A stretch of 64,000 bases of DNA from Nautilus pompilius (GCA_018389105.1 JACATO010000643.1:678501-742500), one strand, 5' to 3'; shown: positions 34,850 to 48,170, counted from the stretch's first letter. The notes: generated by a model not told the origin, from the letters alone. Program-made: numbers and translations.

Positions 34850-36735
34850 TAATTCAATTGGTAATAAAATCAGAGACAGTTCTGAATTTTTTTTTACTGT
34901 GTAGAAATAAATAATAGCTACTTTTGTATGAAGATTTTGTTTATCAGAATTGGTTAATTTTATTTGAGATTATAAAACCTTTAATTACAAAAGAGTCAAT
35001 CTAATAGCAATCTATGATTGCATTTTCTGGATCATTATGTTTTGTTTGAGATTCTAGAACAGATGATCACCAAAAAGTCAACATAAGTCAATCTTAGAAA
35101 GTGTTCAAAATGATTTGGGACATAACTGCCAATCAGGAATGGATTGTGATATGCTAAAAGATTACATCTTCAATTCCTGTTTATACTAGTATAAATAATG
35201 GATTTTGTGTCTCATTTTAATGCCATGAATTTCATAACATTGCAGAAGCTTTTAGGGATTTTAAAAATTAGTATTAAATATATTACTTACATGTTATATT
35301 TTGTATAAGTAATGTCATGTGATGTAAAGTACAAATGCAAAGTGTGTGCATATGAAATAAATTGTAAAAATAATGCATTGTAAATATTTTAAGAATAACT
35401 ACTTGGTAAAACAGTAGTTACATAATTGTGATGTCATGAAATTCTTAAAGGGAAATGCTTCCCATATTTACTGCAGTCTGTAAATACAATAAAACAAACA
35501 AGTTTTTTTTCTGTTTCTTTAATTGTTTTAATACATGTGCACTGGAAGGTTTGTTGTTATCTTCTAACTTATACTGAAATACTATGGCCTACATTAGGTA
35601 CATTGATAACCAAGTCATGAAATTACTTTTTGTGATATACATACTTGCACCTGAATTTTATTTACCACAATTTAAAGTTTTGACTACATTTTTCTTTTTA
35701 TAATCTTTAAATAGAATTTTAAATAAAGTAAGTGTTGAAAAAAAAATTTAATGCACACAACAAGTAAAAAGCAGTGTATTAATTTTAATACTCTTTCTTT
35801 TTTAAATTTAGAACTATGGAAAATTTAGGTTAAAATTTTAATTAGAACTGGAGAAAAGTTTTCGAGATAAGTAACTTTTAGAAAAAATTGCTTTTTAAAA
35901 GAGAAACTCCATTTATAGCAATAATTGTAACTTCAGGTGAGGAAATCTATTAGTGACTTTATCTTTTTCAAAATATGTACAAATTACAGTTGAGATTTGT
36001 TTGTCATTTAGAGTTTGATGACTGATTTGTTTTTACTTTAAGACAATTTTGCTCTATATGCATTCAAGGGATAAAGAACAGATCAGATTTGGTCATCAGA
36101 CTAGTTATATCTTGGTAAAAGGGGAAAGAAAAGAAAGAAGAATGGTTGGCTTAGGAAATAGATTTTCAGAGTTTTGTAACATGATGTTGCTGGTATTATT
36201 GTAATTTTATATCAGAGTTATTTGAATTTTTGTAGAATACAAATGGGAATGTTGTTATAATTAGTTGTCCTGACGAATCACAAAAAATGTTTTAGAAAGC
36301 TTTTTGCACCAGATATCGATTTATTCTTGGAAATAGAGATCCAAGGTTCTATAATAAAGCTTTGGAATTCAGTTAAACTTGGCTTGCATCCTTACACGTG
36401 GGCTTGCTTTGATTTAGTATTTAATAAAGGTAAATTTTCAGTACTGAATTTGAGTTTACCCACATGTTCTTATTTTGTTATTTGAATAGACATTTAGAAA
36501 ATTAAATATTCACATGGTATTTCTTACCATTCTGATAATTTATTTCTCTGACCAGATTTTGGTCATTTTTATTTTTAAACTAATTACTAATTACCAGATG
36601 TAAAGAAAGGAAGACAATTTAGCAGTGGAAATTTAATGTATAACAATGGTGGAATCATTATTTTGAATTGATCTGCTCTCATGAATATTCATTGTCATTA
36701 TAGAGGGATACTTTCAGAACAATTTTGATTCCCAT
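34850..36735. other. Non-coding AT-rich DNA, no gene seen
   Basis: Very AT-rich, with no frame or repeat I can identify. Confidence 0.6.
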
Positions 36736-36738
36736 ATA

Positions 36739-37350
36739 TTGGGTGATCATAAAGTTATTTCCTTCAGTCAGTGATCTATAACTTCCAAACTAACACACAT
36801 GTTAACATAGGTAAGTGTGTTACATTAGGTTCATTGGAAATGCATTCCTAGAGTCTGAAGATATTGAAGAGGGCTCCACTTATCCATGTAATGTCATCTC
36901 TGTCTTTTTAAAAAAAAATCTGTATATAAGCTTCCAGAGCTATCAGCTGTTAGTTTGCTTGTAAACAAAGTTTCTCTCTAAGGTCACAAAACACTTGTGT
37001 AATGTTTTCTAGTTTTCTGAGTGTAAGGTAGGGTTAGCTTAACATGCCTTTTTTGTCAAGCCCCATGTAGCCAAAGGGCTTTGCGTAATCTGATCCATAA
37101 ATTTGAGGAGCAGGGAGAAATCTATGGCCAGTGCACCATAAAAATTGTGAATATTATGAATGGTGTGTTCATTGATCATGGACATTGTGAATGCTTACAA
37201 GAGTTTTTCACCAGTTCAGCAAAATGTTAATAAAATTTTGTTTAAATATATTGGTGTTGGTAACTTCATTTTCTATTACATTGATTTCGGAAGAAACTTA
37301 GAAAAAAAATTGGCATGGTCATTTTGACATGGCTTCAGAGTATAAGTAGT
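36739..37350 (+). mobile_element. Mariner-like element with DUF4817-type helix-turn-helix remnant, copy 1
   Basis: Starts with TTGGGTGATCATAAAGTTAT, preceded by TA, and aligns block by block with the element at 41,373-42,093. The plus strand at about 37,070-37,140 reads QRALRNLIHKFEEQGEIYGQ. This is the DNA-binding helix-turn-helix stretch called DUF4817, found at the N-terminus of many invertebrate mariner/Tc-type transposases. The catalytic domain is absent and the right end is lost after AGAGTATAAGTAG near 37,350. It is a deletion derivative, not autonomous. Confidence 0.65.
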
Positions 37351-37359
37351 TCCCCCCCC

Positions 37360-39520
37360 TCTAATAGCAAAATCTGCAGACTCCAGAATCCATTTTCTAT
37401 GATCCATGTAGCATAATTTTGTTTTTGTTTTTTAAAGACTCCGCATTTTTCTGTAACACTAGTGGAGGTGCCCTGATATAAGTTAAGCTGTTATTTTTAT
37501 AATGACAATATATTCTCATATGCATTGTCATACACCATTTTTATATTTTTATTTTTATCTGAAATATAATCTGTATGTTACCAAATTTTATATAAGTAAA
37601 TTAAAGAAAACACAACATTTGGAACGTTTTAAAAATGCCAACATTCATTATCAATCAACTAAACATGTCTCCAGATGACAAAATTGAAGACTGCACTTGT
37701 GATAGTAACAGTCTGATATATTGAAATAAAGGGAGACATGCAAATTTATTACTGGAAGGAAGACAAAAAACTTAATTATACAGACATGGAGAAAAAACAT
37801 TCTTTTACTTGTCTATATTAGGTTCCAAAAACAGATTGGTAAATTCTGTAATATTTTTTTTTGTTTTTGTTTTTGTTACATTTAACAATGCCAGCCGAGT
37901 GTGGATTGTGGACATTCTTTATTACCCCTTGCATGCAACAGTGTACTGTAGATCCTATTTTTAAGCAAACATTGTTCTAGCAAATGTCACTACTTTTTTA
38001 TGATTTGGTTTCAGTAGTTAAAGGAGTAATCACAAATCATCACATGATGATTAATGAGATAACATTATCATGTGTCTGAGGTCCTTTTGAAGTGAGAGTG
38101 GGAAAAGTTAGTGAGGCCAGACAGAGTCATGCAGCAGTAACACAGCATGTGAGATGCTGTAATATGCTATTTTTAAAAACCTGCACTTTTATTTTTTTTA
38201 CTGAAGGTTTTATTGTTAGGAATTCTGAGTACACGGTAAAACTGGAGAGAGACAGTTATTGCCTGTGGAGCTCATTTGAAATGGAAAGAAAAGAACAAAA
38301 AAAAAAAACCATTGCACAAAATAATGATTTTGTGTATAACTGTTTACCACATGAAAGGATTGGTGAACTGAGAATTTTAAAGACGAACAAGCGCATGTAA
38401 CATACTCTGTGATTATCAGCCAAGCTCCACTGATCACTGAGGTTGGGAATTGCCTCATTAAGTGCCTCTCCTGATGGTGCCTCTGTCAACAGATAAAACC
38501 AAATTTACGTCATGGGGCAACAAACTTCTTAACCTTTTATTGGTACCGGGAACATCCAGTTTCTGCCACACTTTTCTCCCCTCATTATTTTCTGTCAGTC
38601 TCTCTTCTGCTTTCCATAAACATTTTTCTTTTTTTCTTTTTTTTACTTTAAAGATCCCCCCCCAAAAAGGTTTCAGGATACTTTTGTCGAACAATACATG
38701 TTGCAATTCACTGCTAAGCTTCATCTGGTCATCTTTAATTTATGTACCTTGCTTCTCTTTCCTCAAAGGCTACAGACACATCTTTCTATTCTTGTGCCGC
38801 AGGGTATAGTTCATAAAGATAGTCTGCACTCACTGGTCATATGTAAGTTGGCTTTTTAAAAAAAAATGTAGAATTCAAATAATAATAATAATAAAACAGT
38901 AAAGGAAAAAAAAAACTTTAAAGTTATTTCTTTGGTTATAGGCTTCTGGTTCATAGATCTGTGAAAATATGGTTGTAAATATTGGTTTAGCCACATAGAG
39001 AGGCAGTGTAATTGAAAACTACATCTGATTTATGAGAAAGAAAAGAAAAAAAATATTTGCAATTCCTCTTCATATGAAGGCATTTTAACTTAAATTACTG
39101 AGATTTACAAGATCATACTAATAGTAGTTAAATAAAGAATCAAAATATTAACATTCTAGTTTCAGAAAAAATGCAAATGTTTTCCAGAGATTTTCACATC
39201 TACACACATGAATTTCACATCACTAAGTAAAAGAAAGCTTATTAATTATCATGGGAGCTCATTAACCTGATGATTTATTTATTATGTTCTCTCTTTTTTG
39301 TAAATTAACAAGTTAGAATTATTTCTCTTCGGGAGTGCTGAATCTTTTTTCAAACAGCATTTGTTTATTAAGAACTCAAAAAAGAAACAACCTCTAATAG
39401 GAAGAGGTTGTTGTGTCATACACCAGTCTTAACAATGGAGATATCTTGTCTAGATTTGAGATTACCATGGTTAGGGAATAAATATATTGCTCTGGCTATC
39501 CACTAGACATCATTGCCTAT
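37360..39520. other. Non-coding DNA, no gene seen
   Basis: Overlapping frames on both strands at 38,090-38,810 (up to 115 codons) have no recognisable domain, and the two strands are equally open. A poly-A and a poly-T/C run fall inside them. An AAT repeat lies at 38,878-38,893. Confidence 0.5.
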
Positions 39521-39527
39521 CCTGCAA

Positions 39528-39722
39528 GATGAGGGAGCCTGGCATTGTAGACTTTGGCAGCAAAACCTTACTAGAACTTTTAGATGTAGGAAGAAACCAA
39601 AGTGTTTGAAGGAAACCCAGAAATTGTTCTGCTGAGATATGCTAAACTGAGCTAACCCTGACTAGGAATTAAACTTAAACCTCAGCTTTGGCAATCTGAT
39701 AGATTAATCCCTGGTTACCTCG
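39528..39722 (-). repeat. tRNA-derived SINE, minus orientation, diverged
   Basis: The order of blocks follows the copies at 18.0 and 19.1 kb: GGAGCCTGGCATTGTAGAC, ACCTTACTAGAAC, TAGATGTAGGAAGAAACC, GAAGGAAACCCAG. The minus-strand tRNA head is at about 39,660-39,720 (TTAAACTTAAACCTCAGC, then GATTAATCCCTGG). Confidence 0.6.
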
Positions 39723-40309
39723 TTGTATATTATATATTGTTTGTTCACAATAGATTTTTTTTTAGTTAGTTATGGCTCTATGTAAACTCTTTCTCCTAAG
39801 AAAATTTTTTGGTTTGATAAATACTAGTTTTGGAGTTTGTTTTATAATTGCTAATAGTAGATGGAAAGATTGATTGGCTGAGAGCAATGATATTGACAGA
39901 ATGGTAATGTAAATGGTGAAAAATCTCATGTGTATCCAAAATCTGCTTACTGGCATTGCTTAAGAAGAATTATAGCTAAGTTATCATACATGGATACCTT
40001 TATTCATTAAGGTCAGGTATTTGTTTGGTAACTTTGATAGATCTATACATAAAACAGACTGCATGCTTTGTGTAGCTTTGGGAATTATAATATAATATTT
40101 GTTTATTACTGCTTCTTTTGAATTCCATTCACTATTTATATTTGCATTCTTTTAGTGCAACTGAACACCATTTGTTTACTGGTTTAAGTTTTGAGAATAA
40201 CTGAGTGGAAGGCTTTTTCTAAAAGTGATTGAAAGATTATCAGAAAGTAAAGAATCACGAGTGCCAAGATTACCGCTATTTCAACAGACCACTGAGTCTA
40301 GTTGTTACA

Positions 40310-40410
40310 GGGGTATGTTGTTATAGCACCAGTAATTCCTAATTAAACATAGAAATGAGGCTATAATTGATGGGAAAATCAAATGTATATGACCTCAATT
40401 ATAATATTAT
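40310..40410. mobile_element. Foldback MITE, family 1, partial
   Basis: The left arm is well preserved (TTATAGCACCAGTAATTCCT, AATTAAACATAGAAATGAGG) and identical in order to the copies at 26.4 and 54.2 kb. The right arm is missing after about 40,410. Confidence 0.6.
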
Positions 40411-40419
40411 CTATACGCA

Positions 40420-41370
40420 AAGAAATCTTCAAAAAACATTGGCAGTATTGGAGTGAAACAGATTTTAAATTTGATGGTTTCTGTTGGTTCTTTGACTCCA
40501 GAATTGAACTAATAAACAATATTTAAGAAGAAAACATTCTAGACCATACATTTCTTCCAGAGCAGTTGTTGCTAACTATGCAACAACAACCATTATTCCA
40601 TTTTATCTTAGATTGTGTTCATTTGTTTTCTTTGAGAGTTGAAAATCTAACTGTGTAGCTTTAATAATCTAATTTTAAATGATAAGATATGAATGTCAGG
40701 ATGAATGGAATCTGACACAGGTTTCTATTTGGTGATTGACTAAGAAGACATTCCTACAATGCAGCAGCACTACTATGTAATTTGACATCTTGTTCAGCTA
40801 AATGTTCACTGCCAAAAAGAATGCACTAGAGTTGATGACACAGATCTTGGGCTTAACTGCAATAATATTTATAATTTAAGAACATATTTATAGTAAAAAG
40901 AGAGGATTGGGGTATTTTTTAGTTTGAGGCAGAAAAAACTCTGTTTCAGACTCCGTATGCACCAACTTTAAAATGTGTTTAAAAAAATAATCTCGCAACT
41001 TTTATTGATCATATTCTCTTTTATAGTAACATTTAAAAAATTTAATAGATTATCCACAATTATTGATATGTGATCTCATTTGGATTTATTTGCATTTCTA
41101 AAATAATTTCTTCAGGGATAATTTTGTGTGCATGAGTGTAAGTTTACCAATATTTCACCACTGAATTGGAAGAGATTCTTCAAAATGAATTTATTTCTGT
41201 ATTACGACATAAAATTTCTTCTTCATTCTTTGAACTGCATTTTGAGAGGGAGTAACATCAGCATTGATATCAAATATGGAGGACCTACATGTCTTGTGAT
41301 TGATGGATGACTTGTCATGTGTAATGCTAAAAACAAAAATTGATGGAAAACAAGTTTTTTTTTCTTTGTG
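40420..41370. other. Non-coding DNA, no gene seen
   Basis: AT-rich; nothing recognised. Confidence 0.55.
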
Positions 41371-41372
41371 TG

Positions 41373-42093
41373 TTAGGTGATCATAAAGTGACTTTTTGCA
41401 TTCATTTGCTCATAACTTCCATTCTGTAATTAATATGATAATGGAAATAAGTATGCATGCACAGGGGTCATGGAAAATGCATTCCTAGTTTGCTGATTTT
41501 TCCTTCTGATGTCTTCTTTTTATGTATATAAACTTACAAAGCCTTCAGCTGTGTCATTTTGTCTGTAGAGATGCCTTTGAACAGAGCTTCTCTTTAAGAT
41601 CACGAAGCAGTTGTACAATTTTTCTCTGGCAGTGAGCGTAAGGTAGGGGTGGCTTAACATGCCTTTTATCACAACAAAGGTGTTCATCAAGGCCCATGTG
41701 ACTCAACGTCCTGTGTAATCTCATCCATGAATTTTAAGAGACAGGATCTGTAGCCAATGCACCACGATCGTCATGAACATTATGAATATTCATTGCTCAC
41801 AGAGACTGTAAAAAGTTCAGCAGAATGTTAATGACACTCTGTTTCAATAAACTGGTGCTAACTCATTTTTTAAAACTTTTTTGTTGCAATTACACGTTGA
41901 TTTTAGAAGAAATTTATTTTAAAAACTGACGTGGTAATTTCAACGAGACATCACACAGCATAAGTGGCAAATTTTGTAAACTTTTGGAATGCATTTCCCA
42001 TAAATCTGTGCATGCGCATTTACTTCTATTAACACAAATCTTACAATTTGGAAATTGTAACTGACTGCAGGAAGTTACTTCATGGTCACCCAG
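41373..42093 (+). mobile_element. Mariner-like element with DUF4817-type remnant, copy 2, both ends present
   Basis: The left end (TTAGGTGATCATAAAGTGAC) and the reverse complement of the right end (TGGGTGACCATGAAGTAACT) are inverted repeats extending about 30-40 bp with mismatches. TA follows the right end. Internal blocks parallel copy 1, including a decayed KAHVTQRPV stretch near 41,690-41,715 on the plus strand and ACATGCCTTTT near 41,657. At about 720 bp it lacks any catalytic domain. It gives the full outline of the family of which copy 1 is a truncated member. Confidence 0.7.
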
Positions 42094-42099
42094 TATCCT

Positions 42100-43660
42100 G
42101 TAGAGAAATCTATAATTTGATTTCTTGTGTATGTTGTTGCTTTTTTTCCCTTAATTTTTTGTTGGATCCTTCAGATAATTCAGCTTTAAACGACAGTAGG
42201 TCCCCCCGTGTGTTGGTATGTATTCTATGATGACAAATGTATATAATTAAAGCTAAAACTCTGTGCTTATAAAGTTATCCCTTATTTATTCCTAAAACCA
42301 TATCCTTTTCATAATCAAGGATTTACTAAAATCTTACGAATCAAGGAATGAAAATATCTTTTGTAGACCACTCCAATTTTTAAAGAGTTATTTGTTGTTT
42401 TAAGTGCAGGAGATATTCAAATAAATATTTCAATAAGAAAGAATGTTCCCTTTTTATGCACTAAAATGGTTATTGATAAAATTTTTTCTTGGAAATGATG
42501 CATTGACAGTTGACAGGAATTCAGTCCACTATTGTAGAAAGTATGTCTAATGAAGGATTGATATCTTTACAATAATGGTGGAGAGAACATAAGAACTATT
42601 TTTCTACTTTTCAGGTTTTTAATATAGTCTCTGTCTAAACTTACTGCTAGAATTTTATGTAAACTCAAAAGTTAAGGATTTTTAAAGCAAACATTTCTGA
42701 TAGCCACATGATGTTTTACAACAGAAAGATCTGCATTGAAATTGTGTTGGGTGATTTTTTATTATTATTAGTTGGTTTATGGATTTTTGCTGCCATGTCA
42801 GAATATTTTTTTTTTTTTTACTATAGGGAAAGTTGCTAAAAAAAACCCCAATTATCTCTCATATGGATTTAATTTCTTTTTCCATTCCTTAAAAGATAAG
42901 CAGAGACTCATCACTTCCTGAAGAAATACTGTTATTTATGGAAGGTAGAAAGTTCAGGCTTATAACCATCAGCTTAGTAGAAATAACGTAACTGTGTACT
43001 GACTGATGCTGCCACCATTAGATTTGACTGTTTTGGAGTGCACTGATACTACTTTGTAATAGGAGTGCTAAGTTTTTAATGTAGATTTTAAGCTATGTAG
43101 CTCACTAAACATTTGTTAGTGTAGCTACTACTACTCAGAGATGAGAATGATGGAATTAACTCTCCACTTATTTATATTTCTATTTCATTGGAATCTTAAA
43201 TTAAAATATTTTTCATTGCCTACTATCAGCCATTGAAATTAGTATATTTTTTGTATTTAAAAAAACAGAGGTAATAAATTTTGTTAACATTAACAAGCAA
43301 TAGCACGTAAATAGCACGTAATGAAAAAATTTTGAATTTAAACAATGAATCTCTGTTTTACGTTGGAATCTGTAGAATTGAGTACAATTGCTATACTTTA
43401 ATGAGAATGTGGGAAGCAACTGCAGCTATCTTCAGGTCTCAAGATTTCTTCAGTTTATCTGAAACCATTCACATCTGCAAAGATGTGTATAATGCCAAAT
43501 AATATCAAGATTACCACAATGTCAGCAAGCATTTGTTTGTGATTTGAATTTGTGAATCTTTCTTATTATTACAATATTGTGTATGAATCCTATCAGAGTA
43601 TCACTGATGGTTTGCTGCACAAGATATGCATGGAAACTGTTGTTTATTCCGACAAATTTG
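42100..43660. other. Non-coding AT-rich DNA, no gene seen
   Basis: No recognised repeats or coding sequence; T-runs near 42,808. Confidence 0.55.
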
Positions 43661-43667
43661 AAGGGTA

Positions 43668-44015
43668 TTGTAGTGATCCAATAGTTAGAATTCTGGGCTG
43701 CTAAGTGAATGGCCTGAGTTCACTTCTCATGGAAACATCTTGATTTGCTGAACTTTCCTGGCATGAGGTTTTCCTAGTTAAATAGCAGCATGGCTTTCCT
43801 CCAACTTCCATATATTAAAATGAAAAGCTCTAGTGGGAACTGTTGAACTTCATGTAGTACATGATTAGCAACACTTGTTAGTGAATGATTGGCAGCACTA
43901 TGCTCTTTTGTGAGGGTTGGCATCAGTGTACACTGACAAGTTTTGGAAATATTTAGCGGACGTGGAAATAGATGTCTCCTTCCATTGTAAGCAGAAAATG
44001 GCAACCCTAAGTATT
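43668..44015 (+). repeat. tRNA-derived SINE, plus orientation
   Basis: The head carries GTGATCCAATAGTTAGAATT (A-box side) and GCCTGAGTTCACTTCTCATGG (B-box side), then body blocks CTTTCCTCCAACTTCC, GCTCTAGTGGGAACTG and a terminal GGCAACCCTAAGTA. The order agrees with the reversed copies elsewhere. Confidence 0.65.
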
Positions 44016-44029
44016 TAGCACACTTGTGC

Positions 44030-45580
44030 ACAGCTTGCTATTTGTTTTTGTATTTTGTTATTTTTTCCTGCTTTGCAGATTTGTTCTTATTCATTTTGTT
44101 TCTATAAGGTATCAAAATGAGACGACGAAAACTATCTTTACGCCGTCCTTAATGATTTGCCATGAATGACAATTAATACCATGTGAGTGCCATATAAAGC
44201 TGCTGGTCTTTCAGATCTTCATGCATGCCATTAAAGTTGAAGCAGACATGACTTTTTCTGCTTTGAAGCAAACACTTTTAATTTATTCAGGTTTTGTTGA
44301 TAAAAATTAGGATCATTGGTCCTTCATTCAGTTAATAATAATATTAAATATTTATTAATAATTTTTTTAATAAGGTAACAAATGTCATTCACGTAAGCAT
44401 TTGTTTGTCTCTTGTTTTAAATATGTTCTTTGCAGTTCTTTCATGAGTCATTTGATACTGGTGTAAGACATGAAGTTGTCACTAATATCCAAGTGTCTTT
44501 TTACTTTTTCATAAATGAACTGAAAAGGTAACTTTGAAATTGTTTAACTGATTAGGGCCCAAATGAGGTTAGTCAGTTTGGCTAGCCCATGCTCAGAATT
44601 TCCTTCAGTAATATCACTAGTTTGATGGGTAAGGTTACAGAAGTGAACATTATGAAGCAAAAAATTGTCCAATTTTCATCAAATAAAGTGCATTGTTTGC
44701 ACCACACATTTAGCTAAATGATGATTGTAAAAATGTCTTTATCAAAGTGCATGAAAAATATAAAATGTTAACATATTTGCATACCTCTCACACTGGTTAA
44801 TCCAACTGCACTCTAAATGCTGATTAATAATTAAGTCACTTGCTATAATATTGTTGCAAACAATGAATCTCTCAGAGTCCTGCAGGCAGAAGTAGATGCT
44901 TCTCCTTGTCTTACATTGCACCCAGTGTCATTCCTTACTCTTGCCACTGTCATTCATAACTCTTGTCAATAATTATTGAATATGGAAACCACAAATGCCA
45001 ACCATACAATACATTGTACAATGGGTTCTTAAAGGGTTAACAGGAAAGATCTGATCAACATCCTGCAATTTCTATGTTCAAACTTTCAGTATGGCATAAA
45101 GATGAACTTCAAACTGAATCATAAGCTTTCATATTCTTTCATGTGATTCTCGAAGATTGATCAGTATAAAATTGGTGATCAGTCATCACTTTTATAACCA
45201 TTATTGATTAGTTCATATGATTAATTGTGACAGCTCTAATGAATGAATGATTTGACTAGTCTGCAGAAAGGTGTCTTTCTTTCTATTTCACCTGGGTTTC
45301 AGCTGGTGCACAATTATTGGCCATTGTCTGTTTTATTGCTGCTTTAGTAAAGCAATTTTTCTCTCCAGTTGATTATATCCAGTACATAATGAATTTCTTG
45401 GGTATACAATCACCAATCACTAATTTATGTCTTACTTTCATGCTTATATTTTTATTGTTATGATGATGATTTTTTTAATAAAGATTTGTATTCATTTTCC
45501 TACCTTAAAAAAAGTCAACTTGACAGCTTGTTTGATTCTTGGTTATGGAGTCTGTCATAACAGAAACTTGTTTTTGTAAT
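44030..45580. other. Non-coding DNA, no gene seen
   Basis: Nothing recognised. Short AT-rich palindromic stretches occur near 44,330-44,370. Confidence 0.5.
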
Positions 45581-45584
45581 TTAT

Positions 45585-46090
45585 TCTTGTGCGAAGACAT
45601 CAAAAGTCTTTATTTCCTCAGTAAATCTATATTTCAAAGTTAGCAGATTCTCTAAGAACTTCCCAAAGCATTTCATCAGGGGAAAAGACTTTTTATGTGT
45701 GTGTAACTCATGCATTGAGGGAGGATGGAAAAATATAAAAGAAGCTTGCATGCTTATTGACCAGGTGTGTGAAAAGACTTCAGTGCCATTACAATTAAGT
45801 TGAGTTGAGTATTGGAAATGTTTGTCGACTAACTGATATCCAATTAGCTCATTCAGATGCACTAGTCAATAGCAAAATGCGGCAAGTCTATCGACGAATG
45901 GAACACAATACTAGCTGCATGCTTTCACGTGCAACCAATACAGCTAATTAATAACCAGAAAGTGTTGTACGGTGAGGTTAGTTTGTCCGCAGATTTTTTC
46001 CATTGATAGAATCATCAGAATTTATCACGCAGCTTGGGTAATCATTGCATCATGATCCACAGCATTTCAGAATAAATCATAAACAACCTG
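45585..46090. other. Complex, CpG-retaining segment with homeodomain-like cores
   Basis: High sequence complexity without repeats. CpGs cluster at 45,824-46,031 (GTCGAC, GCGGC, ATCGACGAATGG, TTCACGTGC, GTACGG, GTCCGC, TCACGC). TAATTAATAACC near 45,945 is a possible homeodomain-type site and CACGTG is an E-box. This is the best candidate in the window for host regulatory DNA. The assignment rests on composition only. Confidence 0.3.
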
Positions 46091-46099
46091 GAGAAGGGG

Positions 46100-46685
46100 G
46101 AGAAATAATTGTATTATTATGGCAAATTTATTCCTAACTGGTTTTAATTTGCTAAATGATGCATTTCTCTTTGCCAACAGTGTATGTGCTTTAAACTGCT
46201 TTGGCAAGAACTCAAAAGAAGTGATAAATTGATAATGGCAGATTTTTTGTTTTTTTTTTTAAATCACACATTTTTTTCTTTATTTTTTACTTTCATTTTC
46301 ATAACACCATTAATGAAACAACAATATACTTTCATTTTATGACATTTCAATTATGGATTGATTTTAATGGAAACACTTTTATGAGCACATGATATGGAGT
46401 TATTATGTAATGTTGAGTGTAAATTTATTTGAATTATTGCATGCTGGTGTACAGACAACTTTTATCATTATTGTTATTATTATAAAGTGTGTTTTGTTGG
46501 TTTTGTATCCATAATATCTATTCTCAAGAAGAGAAAATTATGAAATATGAAGGTGGATGAAATAATAATAGAAAAAAACATTAAAAATTAACTTTAGAAA
46601 ATAGCTTTAGTGTTTTTGCTTATAAGCAAATTTTATTGATTCTCTACTTCCATTTTATTACTTTGAAATAGATTAAAGAAACTAA
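46100..46685. other. Non-coding AT-rich DNA
   Basis: AT-rich low-complexity sequence; no feature recognised. Confidence 0.55.
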
Positions 46686-46689
46686 CCCA

Positions 46690-47250
46690 TACAATCCTAA
46701 AGAAAAACTATAAAAGATTGATTGTTTTAATGAACTGTAAAGTTTTAGTTCTGTTGTTTAAGTACTTAGTTCGTCCTCATTCTTGATTATGCTGTGCAGA
46801 TGTGGAGCTCTTATTTGAGAAAGGATACTGATATGTTAGAGAGTTAATCAAACATTTGCTAGAATGATTCTAGGTCTTAAGCATTAAGAATCCTTTGTAT
46901 GATTATAAATATTACATCTACCATGTTCAAATTTTAGATGTTTAAGTGAAACCCTAATAGAGGTTTGGTAATAACTACAGGTTTTGAGCATATGGACAAT
47001 AGACAGAGTTTTATACTTATTTATTTAAGGGGGTCATAATTTGAAATTAGCTAAGATTGTGTTATGGTTAGAAATCAGAAAAATACTTATACTAACAGAA
47101 CTGTTAATGAATGGAATAAATTACTGGCAAGTTAAGTCAATTTTTGAGACTGTTAATCAGTTTGTGAATCTTATTGATGGTCCATTCTCTTTCTTAGCAC
47201 TACATCCAAGCTGTGATAGTTTTTTGCCTCCTCTTTACTATAAACTAAAC
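46690..47250 (+). pseudogene. Non-LTR retrotransposon reverse transcriptase, decayed C-terminal end
   Basis: A remnant of the 3' part of a LINE ORF2. Across frames the plus strand gives YLVRPHS, then AVQMWSSYLRKDTDMLE (about 46,763-46,835), corresponding to the LVRPHLEYAVQVWSP-type stretch after the reverse transcriptase core. Further on come GHNLKLAK (47,032-47,055) and RTVNEWNKLLA (about 47,098-47,130), the RGHNFKL and RVVNxWNxLP motifs near the end of CR1/L2/Jockey-type proteins. Several stops and frameshifts break it. The upstream reverse transcriptase core and endonuclease are absent, as expected for a 5'-truncated insertion. The clade cannot be fixed from this tail. Confidence 0.75.
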
Positions 47251-47267
47251 TAATTTAAAAATTATAT

Positions 47268-47480
47268 TGGGGCATGCTTGCATTGGTAAACTACTGGACT
47301 GATAAAGTTGAGGGCTCAAATTTGGATCCTGGTTGTTGGGCCAACTTGGTTTAGCATACCTCATAGTTTCTTCTCACTCCTCTTTACCAGCCTTCCATGT
47401 GGGTTTTTTCCAGGCACTTTCTCTTTCCATGTAAAAAATAAAGTGTTCTAATAGGGAGTTTCTGTGGTGTGTGATACTTT
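47268..47480 (+). repeat. tRNA-derived SINE, plus orientation
   Basis: It begins GGGGCATGCTTGCATTGGTA and has an A-box-like region, then GGGCTCAAATTTGGATCC as B box. The body has TTTCTTCTCACTCCTCTTTA, TTTCCAGGCACTTTC and GTGTTCTAATAGGGAG, all shared with the other copies. It lies directly downstream of the LINE remnant. Confidence 0.7.
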
Positions 47481-48121
47481 TGATGACCTGTCATTTCTTT
47501 CTATTATTGAGAATTTGTCCAGTCCTCTCTGTCCTGTTTCTTGTGTTATTTTTTATGCTGCTGCTGCTGGCCATATGCGATAAGGCAGCATGTGGGTGAT
47601 GTGTGTGTCAACCAGTGGTCCAGAATTTTTTGAGAATTTATTTTCAGTTTGGAACCATTTTTTAATAAAAAAAAAACAGGTTTTTGTGCAGAATCTGAAA
47701 AAAGGAAAATTTCTGACAAAGCAGAGCTATATAGAAGCTGATCCCAATTAACTAGACATGGGCATAGTCATCTCTCTCTATATTAATATAAATGTTACTG
47801 TAGTTGTAGTGTTCAGCTGCATCATAAACTCTGAAAATTTTTCAGTGATCAATTTAGTTGATTAGTATGTTGGCCTTCCATAGCATTGCATTATGGGTAT
47901 ATTTTCTTAATTATTGAGTACATTCCATAACTCCAAAAAATTTACAATGTTTTGTCCATTAATAAACAGGTTCTTACAAAGTAAAAATCATGTGACATGA
48001 AGCCAGAAAAGGAATCCATCTATCTACTCCATTTTACATCATAATAATTTTAACAGTTAGGCTACTCATCTATGTTGACAGTTTGCATCTTATGTGAATA
48101 AGTATTAATAACAGATTAGAC

Positions 48122-48123
<2 letters not shown>

Positions 48124-48156
<33 letters not shown>

Positions 48157-48170
48157 CTCTCTCTCTCACA
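48124..48170. repeat. (CA)n-(CT)n microsatellite
   Basis: Left boundary of the tandem duplication. Confidence 0.95.

Noticed and set aside
38092..38809. Overlapping frames of 77-115 codons on both strands
   Set aside because: Both strands are equally open, homopolymer runs lie inside the frames, and no domain is seen.
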